Of a stretch of 26,669 nucleotides of DNA, positions 21,357 to 26,669 are shown one piece after another (position 1 is the first letter of the stretch; the number at the start of each line of letters is the position of its first letter). Origin of the DNA: Lingula anatina. Lineage: Eukaryota; Brachiopoda; Lingulata; Lingulida; Lingulidae. The translations under genes and the position numbers were made by a program. The stretch covers positions 15,316-41,984 of the forward strand of contig NW_019773827.1 in assembly GCF_001039355.2 (NCBI RefSeq), given 5' to 3'. The notes under the pieces were generated by a model that saw only the letters and a program-made list of their open reading frames with translations, was not told where the DNA came from and did no database searches.

Positions 21357-24320
21357 GTGTGATTTTGTCGTTGTATTTGACATGATTTCATGGAAAAGAA
21401 CTGTGATAACTAAATATTTGTTTTATAGCACTGTATAGCTAGCAGACATGAATTTTTAAGGACAAACTGCATTTGCAGGTTACATTCACACTACTTTATA
21501 ATCATATACATTCAGTTTTCCATTTTACTTTCAGATTTAATTACACTTTTGCTGTAAGATTTATAAAGCATTGGGGCTAGTTTTTTAACAATGAAGGGGG
21601 CATTTCTTACATGATTTTTTTTCTGTTTATAACTGTACTCAGGGTCGCCCAGGTTGGCACATTGAGTGTTCTGCCATGGCCAGTTGTATCATGGGCGAGT
21701 CAATGGACATTCACACAGGTGGCTTTGATCTCAAGTTTCCACACCATGACAATGAACTGGCACAATCAGAGGTGAGTTAACCTTGTACAGTGAGACCTGG
21801 CCTTCTTAGACTCAATATTGGATGAGACAATTTCCATTAAATTAATGCACCCCTGACCATTTTTTAAACTTTTTTAAAACTTTGTTTGCATTTATTTTCA
21901 AGTGCATTACATGGGTTTTACAAAGAAGACTAGGTTTTACACTTTCAATCTTGAAAACTCTTTTTTACATATAACAATTGCCAGCAATGTTGAAAATTTA
22001 TAATTAGCTATCACATACAGTTCAGAGTAATTTATAGGAAAGAAGGAACAACAGTTGTGTAATGCTATCAACTTTTTTCATATTGCCAGGCATATTATGG
22101 TAATGACAATTGGGTCAGATATTTCCTTCACTCTGGTCACTTGACCATAGCAGGATGTAAGATGTCGAAGTCTCTGAAGAATTTCATCACAATAAAAGAG
22201 GCTCTCCAGAAAAACTCATCAAGACAGCTGCGACTTGCTTTTCTTCTCCATTCCTGGAAGGACACGCTGGATTATAGTGATAACACTATGGAGATTGCCA
22301 TGCAGTATGAAAAACATCTGAACGTATGTTGATTATTTATAGCTTTTTATGAGTATTTGTGTATGAGACTTTGGTTAAGGTTTATGGAATGTATTTCAGT
22401 AGTACTTTTAATTAGCTAACTTGTGATATATATAAATTACCAATATTGTTATGTTGCGAGTTAATGCTGTATGAAAATGTAGAGAATTTCCATAGATCTG
22501 TTTGGCAGAAAATTTATCTTCAATGTAATGATGTTTCAAATCCAGGCTCCAAGATATTTTGTGTTGATGATGAACTGTATTGAATTAATTTTGTATTAAT
22601 TCACTAAGTAAGACTTTTGTTTAAACATCAAATATTCAGAATATGTGTCATAAGATTCATCCCCATTGTTATGCCTTTATGATTTTTTTTTTTTTTTTGC
22701 CAGGAATTTTTTCTGACAGTGAAGGATATTCTGAGGAACACTCCTTCGTCTGGTCCAGATTCATTTGACAAATGGCATACAGAAGAGTGCCAGCTGAATA
22801 CAAAGTAAGTAATAGAGTTGTTACTGCAATGGTGATTACTCAGTAAAGAACATGGATTAAAGATTTTCACAAAAGAAGTGTTTTGGTAGCAATGCTGTAA
22901 GATGTATATTCATACGTTGTGAAAAATTTAGTCTATCCTTGTGTCAGGAAGTGTCTTGCTGTTTTGTTTGACAGTGAGAGCTCCAAGACTTGAAGAAGTA
23001 AAATTATACTAGAAGTAGTGATGCACGTGAAAGTTTGAAATATGGACTCCAAAATAAATAATTGGGTCATATATTTACATTGCTGAATGTCAAGAATTAC
23101 ATTATAGACAAATATACAAATTTAAATTACAACCTTCATTTGGAATAATTTAGATTATATTTACATAATTTGATAATTAATTTTTTCAGATTTTTGGAAA
23201 AGAGAACAGGTGTTCATGAAGCTCTCTGTGGTAAGGTTACCTGCATTAGTTTCGAGTTTGTATTAAATTGCTCCAATGAATGAAAAGATAATGGCACCTT
23301 TTGTGGTTAAAATTACATTTGATTTGAAATATGTAACAAGAACAAAATGGCTTGATAAAATAACAATGGCACATTAGGATTGTGTTCAGTGCTCAATTCC
23401 TTTTCTAGATTCCATAGACACACGCAGTGCTATGGAGAATATACGGGACCTAGTCACAGCCTCTAACTCGTACATCAGTGTCAGGAGGAGTGCCAAAGTC
23501 ACACCGAATAGACTTCTGCTCCTCAACATAGCCAAATATGTCACAAGGATGATGAGGGTACGTTGGCCATTTTGTCATTGTGATAGCCATCCATACTGTC
23601 TGTGTGTGTGTGTGTGCTTGTGTGCATGTGTTATGCCCTCTGATGAAAAGAACGTACATTTTGTTAAATGGCAAACATACATTTTTGAAAAAATTAATTG
23701 TATGCACATTTTGAAGTGCATATCATATATGCCTCCTCCCTCTTATTTATCACTGTCACCTAATCTGTCAAGTACATGTTATAAGAAAACAAACACAGAG
23801 AAGTTATTTTTATTACAAGAAATGGTTGTTTTATTTTGGTGTAGAGGGACAATATGTCAAATTTAGCCCCTAGAAGAAATGTATTCTTGGGTTTGCATTT
23901 GTTATATTGTCATCTCAACCAATCATCATTTGTATAATGGAAATTACTTAATAAATAGAATATTATTATTGTCAATCGATTTCAGTCATATTATAAATGT
24001 TACGTAGTGTATTTCTATAATAACTGAATATGTTTGGATTTACTCATTGGTGCTAATCTCAATTCAGGTTTTTGGTGCTATTGATGGAGAAGAAACCATA
24101 GGTTTTCCACAAGGTTCTGGACAAACTGCCAATGTAAGTGTGTTGTGTAAGTTAGGTTGTGTTAAGTCCAGCCCATATGAGGCATTCTCTAACAGGAGAA
24201 AGTTGTATTACAAAGCTACATTAATATATGATGTGTGTTATGAAAAAATGGGTAATGTATTCAAATATGTTTATCTTTATGCTTGATCTTATTTAATTAT
24301 TTTCAGTCAGATTTAGGAGC

Positions 24321-24358
<38 letters not shown>

Positions 24359-25293
24359 GTAATATATGCTTAAGAGTATATATTTAGAGTTTGGGGTCTT
24401 TATTTTATTTAAATAATAATATTTAATTTCCAGTACTAAAATGAATCATAGGATATGCAGAAGAACTGAAAATTATCAATTGTCTTTTTTTATACAGATT
24501 GAAGACACAGTTATGCCATATTTAGCTTGCTTTGCCAACTTTAGAGAATTGGTCAGAAAGGTTGCTAGGGAACAAAAAGGTATGACTTATTCAAGTTCAA
24601 ACTTGACTTTTGTTATCTAGATTTAAAAGATAAATTTTCCAGTGTGTAAGGAATTTGAAGCTCATATTTTCATTATTTTAAGTATTAAATATAGCTATAT
24701 TTTGTAAAATATATTTTGCCTTGTATATGGAGTATGTTATGCTCAAGTAACAAAATTTTTTTTTTTTACAGTAACCGATATTTTGAAGTTTTGCGACCAG
24801 GTGCGAGATGATGATCTTCCAAATCTAGGAGTAAGACTTGAGGACCACGAAGGTATAATCAGATTGTAGTTATTATTTTAGTTTGTACTTGTGGCATTGG
24901 GAATGAGTTAGTAGATAAAAAAATTTTGATGGCATTGTGCATGAATCAGGTGAAAAAAAATGATCCGTCTCCATGAAATCTATTTTCATGGTGACGGATC
25001 AAATATTTTAATTATTTAAATTAATTTCTTCCACTTTTCCTCTGTCCTCAGGTCAACCTCCTGTAATCAAGCTAGTTGACAAAGATACTTTAATAAAAGA
25101 AAGAGAAGATAAACTGAGGGTAAGCATTTCTGTGTTATTTGAACTAATCTGAGCAAACTTTAATGGTCATCTATAAATCTCACACACACACTTATTAACA
25201 TCGCTGATGAGAACATAGCTTCTGATCCAAAAGTGTCCAAGTTTCATGGAGGTGATAGATAGACAGTCAGGGATACATTGTTAAATGAAATTA

Positions 25294-25367
<74 letters not shown>

Positions 25368-26244
25368 AGTTGGTGAAATCCACATTCCTTTTGACATTGG
25401 TCTGTCTTTAATGAGTGTCTCCTCTATCTCCTGTCTTTGAAAACTGCCCTTTTAGATTCATATATATCTGTTATTAACATTATACAGTTGGAAGAGATGA
25501 AAAGACAAGAGAAGGAAGCCAAAAAGGCAGCAAAGATGGTACAGGATGCCCAGAAGGAGGCTCAGAAACGCTTACCACCCTCTCAGATGTTTCTCAGTGA
25601 AACAAGCAAATATTCCAGGTTTGATGATAAGGTTAGTAGCACTAAAGAGTTTAAAATTAATGTGCATAACTTCTGTTTGTTGCAGGGGCACATCCAGAGG
25701 TACATGTATTTTCTGACAGTCTTCCAAATTATCTTTGTCAATCCATCCTCCATTTTTGACTGTCTTTCGACAGAAAAAGATGTCCATCAATGTAAACTTG
25801 AAAATTCTGACCGTCTTCCGGAAGACCCAGACTGCCCCTGTCCACCCCTGTGTTGAATGCTAAAAAGTAAAAAAGAATACAACTCATACTCACAGGCTTG
25901 AAACAGCTTTGAACCATTTTGACTTAATAAGTATCACACAACATTGTCTCTTCATCATACAATCAAACAACATATTGTAGCAGATAGCTAAAAGCAAAAC
26001 TTTCAAATTTTAATGCGATCAAGCATAACTGACATTTTTTATAGCAGCCATTAATTTGTCAATGACATTTTTTCAGGGTTTACCAACTCATGATGCAGAA
26101 GGAAAAGAACTCACAAAATCAGCCTTAAAGAAACTAACAAAATTATATGAGGCTCAGCAAAAGAAATACAATGATTACCTGAAATCGCAAGGACAGGATG
26201 TGTCAAAAGCAACAGGTGGCGCAGCCAATATACCCGATGAGTAA
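8480..26244 (+). CDS. CARS1: Cysteinyl-tRNA synthetase, cytoplasmic
   Basis: Class I synthetase that charges tRNA-Cys with cysteine. Twenty-one coding exons: 8480-8495, 9703-9794, 10489-10577, 11094-11190, 11530-11628, 12432-12590, 12858-12998, 19730-19818, 20143-20264, 21199-21311, 21643-21771, 22090-22323, 22704-22804, 23190-23230, 23409-23557, 24068-24133, 24498-24579, 24772-24852, 25052-25119, 25488-25631 and 26077-26244 (TAA). They total 2280 bases, or 759 residues, against 748 in human. The HIGH-type motif is HMGH at residues 61-64 and the KMSKS loop is at 406-410. Zinc ligands by family analogy are Cys52 (SCGPTVYD), Cys348 (WHIECSAM), His373 and Glu377 (PHHDNE). The eukaryotic insertion (about residues 100-235, with DPDKK) and the Lys/Glu-rich C-terminal extension with MFLSET and GLPTHD blocks are present. 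The start has A at -3 and G at +4 and gives MADSQG. No mitochondrial presequence is visible. All introns are GT-AG except intron 4, which starts with GC. Intron 7 hosts an antisense gene. Exon 2 and part of exon 3 are duplicated around an N. Introns not listed separately hold nothing I recognise. Confidence 0.97.
8496..9702 (+). other. CARS1 intron 1, non-coding
   Basis: A 1.2-kb first intron separates the five-codon first exon from exon 2. It contains a GATCA-rich patch near 8812-8830, a short A run near 8927-8938 and a 14-A run at 9495-9508. No coding or RNA gene was recognised. First introns often hold enhancers, but nothing here points to one specifically. Confidence 0.7.
9704..10564 (+). 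repeat. Exact 430-bp direct duplication around a single N (probable assembly join)
   Basis: Bases 9704-10133 recur at 10135-10564 with no difference that I can see, separated by one N at 10134. The unit holds nearly all of CARS1 exon 2, the whole of intron 2 and the first 76 bases of exon 3. The second copy runs on into the true end of exon 3 (to 10577), whereas the first stops at the N in the middle of the HMGH motif. Identical introns plus an N at the joint point to overlapping contigs that were placed end to end. The real locus most likely has one copy, and the CARS1 exon list above uses exon 2 from the first copy and exon 3 from the second. Confidence 0.93.
11191..11529 (+). other. GC-AG intron (CARS1 intron 4)
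   Basis: Exon 4 must end at 11190 (NITDIDDK) to join exon 5 ([10 protein letters not shown]) without breaking a conserved block. The intron then begins AAG|GCAAGG, a GC donor with otherwise strong pairing to U1, and ends in CAG at 11527-11529. No GT donor nearby preserves the frame. Confidence 0.88.
13724..16731 (-). CDS. Nested single-pass membrane protein with tyrosine-rich cytoplasmic tail (5' end not found)
   Basis: Lies antisense inside CARS1 intron 7. Three exons join in frame: about 16731-16521 (acceptor uncertain, phase 1 donor GTGAGT), 15237-15141, and 14351-13724 (TAG). The first encodes a likely extracellular stalk rich in Thr, Pro and Asn with N-glycosylation sequons (NGT, NVT, NNT). 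The second is a transmembrane helix, [20 protein letters not shown] and onward, ending in the stop-transfer RKNR. The third is a tail of about 208 residues, hydrophilic, with a Lys/Pro-rich stretch and then a cluster of tyrosine motifs: YVNV, YEVP, YLCL, YVNA, YTYADH and a terminal YENA. YxN is the Grb2 SH2-binding pattern and YxxP the Crk/Nck-type pattern, so a receptor or adaptor acting through tyrosine phosphorylation is inferred. I do not recognise the family. No signal peptide or further extracellular exon was found, and an in-frame TAA at 16732-16734 limits the first exon. The sound splice sites and 208-codon open tail argue for a real gene. Confidence 0.7.
16371..16399. repeat. Inverted repeat (10-bp arms, 9-bp loop)
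   Basis: CAAGGAGTTC at 16371-16380 pairs with GAACTCCTTG at 16390-16399. GTTGC/GCAAC outside the arms can extend the stem with a bulge. It lies in the intron of the nested gene just 3' of the stalk exon. No function is known. Confidence 0.7.
16661..17130. repeat. Three diverged tandem copies of an exon-like unit
   Basis: Copies start near 16661, 16826 and 16980 (spacing about 166 and 154 bases). Each carries a TTGTGATxxCAG-type core, an AGCT block, CTAGATGAAG or TGAAGAAGG, and ATAGAATAAACAGTAG or AATATGGAATAT. Read on the minus strand, the middle and right copies look like complete small exons: acceptor CAG, then CAGAGGACC, and a donor GTAAGC. The leftmost copy merges into the stalk exon of the nested gene. 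No single reading frame is open in all three, so at least some copies have decayed. Confidence 0.75.
17131..19729. other. Rest of CARS1 intron 7, no gene recognised
   Basis: About 2.6 kb upstream (on the minus strand) of the nested gene, where its missing 5' exons or promoter would be expected. I found no convincing exon. A 14-G run lies at 17231-17244. The patch 17430-17525 is more GC- and CpG-rich than its surroundings and holds a minus-strand ATG ORF of about 36 codons beginning [10 protein letters not shown], which I cannot connect with good splice sites. Confidence 0.55.
17231..17244 (+). repeat. Poly(G) run, 14 bases
   Basis: A 14-base G homopolymer in CARS1 intron 7. Its length may be imprecise, and it could form G-rich secondary structure. 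Confidence 0.9.
19876..19948 (+). pseudogene. Decayed copy of CARS1 exon 8 in intron 8
   Basis: This 73-base stretch aligns by eye with most of exon 8 (19745-19817): GAGAGTCAGTGAAATTGTG against AAGAGTTAGTGAATATGTG, then TGAAATTGCTAACTTTG against AGAAATAGCTGACTTTG, and ATTATAGACAATATGGAT against GTTATAGATAATGGAT. Small indels break the frame. It lies only about 57 bases after exon 8, so a local tandem duplication that lost function is the likely origin. It should not be included in the synthetase model. Confidence 0.75.
20613..20925. mobile_element. Possible MITE with TTAA ends
   Basis: About 310 bp bounded by TTAAAGGGATAATAAC at the left and, inverted, TTAAAGGGATAACAGC at the right (14 of 16 positions shared). 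The outer TTAA could be a target-site duplication of the piggyBac type. The interior shows no convincing protein. It lies in CARS1 intron 9. The terminal repeats are short, so a chance or other repeat origin cannot be excluded without finding more copies. Confidence 0.45.
21322..21354 (+). repeat. (CT)n microsatellite
   Basis: About 16 CT units begin only ten bases after the exon 10 donor (GT at 21312-21313). Such a pyrimidine tract beside a 5' splice site could bind PTB-like proteins, but nothing shows that it does. Confidence 0.95.
23597..23630 (+). repeat. (TG)n microsatellite, interrupted
   Basis: About nine TG units followed by CTTGTGTGCATGTG, in CARS1 intron 15 about 40 bases after exon 15. 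The rest of this 510-bp intron shows nothing further. Confidence 0.85.
24323..24356 (+). repeat. (AT)n microsatellite
   Basis: Seventeen AT units in CARS1 intron 16. Confidence 0.95.
24961..25001. repeat. Long imperfect hairpin in CARS1 intron 18
   Basis: TGATCCGTCTCCATGAAA (24961-24978) pairs with TTTCATGGTGACGGATCA (24984-25001). Seventeen of 18 positions match around a loop of about five bases. The single mismatch is T opposite T. It sits about 50 bases before exon 19. It may be a tiny foldback element or a structured intron feature. Confidence 0.8.
25299..25368 (+). repeat. Compound (CT)22(CA)13 microsatellite
   Basis: Forty-four bases of CT repeats pass directly into 26 bases of CA repeats in CARS1 intron 19, about 120 bases before exon 20. 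The length is likely to vary between individuals. Confidence 0.95.
25632..26076 (+). other. CARS1 intron 20 with repeated GACNGTC motifs and a 14-bp palindrome
   Basis: Related phrases recur at 25714-25723 (CTGACAGTCTTCC), about 25757-25766 (TTTGACTGTCTTTC) and about 25806-25819 (TTCTGACCGTCTTCC). The last is part of the perfect palindrome GTCTTCCGGAAGAC at 25813-25826. Open reading on from exon 20 runs to 25856, but that is intron read-through: the homologous protein continues in exon 21 (GLPTHDAEG). The stretch may be repeat-derived. Confidence 0.5.
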
Positions 26245-26669
26245 ATACCAAGATGGGACCAACTTGTGACTTGAAATTGAATATTCTGTTCTCTAGGAAC
26301 CTTTGCCCATTACATGTCTTTTACATGATAATTATGATGTAGCAAATATTTTTAGTCTGCAATGAAGCTGTACTGGTTATAGTCAAAGAGAATTGATCAG
26401 TTCCAAACACATATTTGTGTTGATGCCTTATTGTGGAGACAAAGGAGTTGGACTTCATCATTTTTAGCATTTAATTACTTTGTAGCTTTACAGAGGAAAG
26501 TGTTTAGAAACAAAAATGTCAGCTTTTCGTGATATCATGGAACATTTATTGTAACTTTTTACATCATATCATGGAACTATTATTGTAACTTTTTTCTTTT
26601 TCTGTGATTAAATTATGCATTTGAATCAATTGTCTTTTTTTTCTTTGGGATTGGATAGTAAGTTATTGT
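26245..26669 (+). other. CARS1 3' untranslated region
   Basis: AT-rich sequence follows the stop codon. A 34-base tandem unit occurs twice from 26532 (ATATCATGGAAC, then TTATTGTAACTTTTT, repeated from 26566). A possible poly(A) signal ATTAAA lies at 26607-26612, followed by a T-rich stretch typical of a downstream element. No other gene was recognised before the window ends. Confidence 0.65.

Noticed and set aside
23432-23866. 144-codon plus-strand frame
   Set aside because: The start is CARS1 exon 15, but after 23557 it is intron read-through (including the TG repeat). The donor GTACG and the next exon fit the family better.
25200-25262. C/D-box snoRNA-like GCTGATGAGA and CTGA strings in CARS1 intron 19
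   Set aside because: There is no properly placed D box with a terminal stem, so the match is too weak to call.
1-26669. tRNA, rRNA, CRISPR arrays, integrases or intact retrotransposon ORFs
   Set aside because: No tRNA B-box-type hairpin sets, regularly spaced repeats, or transposase or reverse-transcriptase motifs were seen on either strand.

Overview
The window looks like a piece of an AT-rich animal nuclear genome. Genes are split by many short GT-AG introns, poly(A) signals and microsatellites are present, and nothing looks bacterial. The proteins read as bilaterian. The frequent ACATGTAC and ACTAGT words and the compact gene spacing made me think of a mollusc, most likely a bivalve, but that is an impression and not proof.

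Layout, left to right. (1) At 187-1925 (+) lie four exons of a papain/cathepsin L-type (C1A) cysteine protease. The nucleophile cysteine is replaced by alanine and there is a one-base frameshift, so it is probably a pseudogene; upstream exons (signal peptide, propeptide) would lie outside the window. (2) 1926-3280 is a tail-to-tail non-coding gap. (3) 3281-8384 (-) is a complete ten-exon gene for translation initiation factor eIF3 subunit M (389 codons). (4) 8385-8479 is a 95-bp head-to-head gap with three CCGGAA/TTCCGG (ETS-type) sites, presumably a bidirectional promoter. (5) 8480-26244 (+) is a complete 21-coding-exon gene for cytoplasmic cysteinyl-tRNA synthetase (759 residues). Every exon was traced and all junctions keep the frame. 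(6) Inside its 6.7-kb intron 7, on the opposite strand, sits a nested gene (13724 to about 16731). It encodes the C-terminal part of a single-pass membrane protein with a tyrosine-motif-rich cytoplasmic tail; its 5' end was not found. (7) 26245-26669 is the 3' UTR.

The two complete genes both serve translation and share one short promoter region, so co-expression is a reasonable inference. The nested gene has no obvious link with them.

Oddities: an exact 430-bp duplication around a single N (almost certainly an assembly join), a GC-AG intron, a decayed copy of synthetase exon 8 in the next intron, a threefold tandem exon-like repeat at the 5' side of the nested gene, a possible TTAA-flanked MITE, and two intronic hairpins. 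I see no CRISPR array, tRNA, rRNA or large intact transposon, and no convincing new multi-gene system. The nested tyrosine-motif gene is the least explained coding feature.
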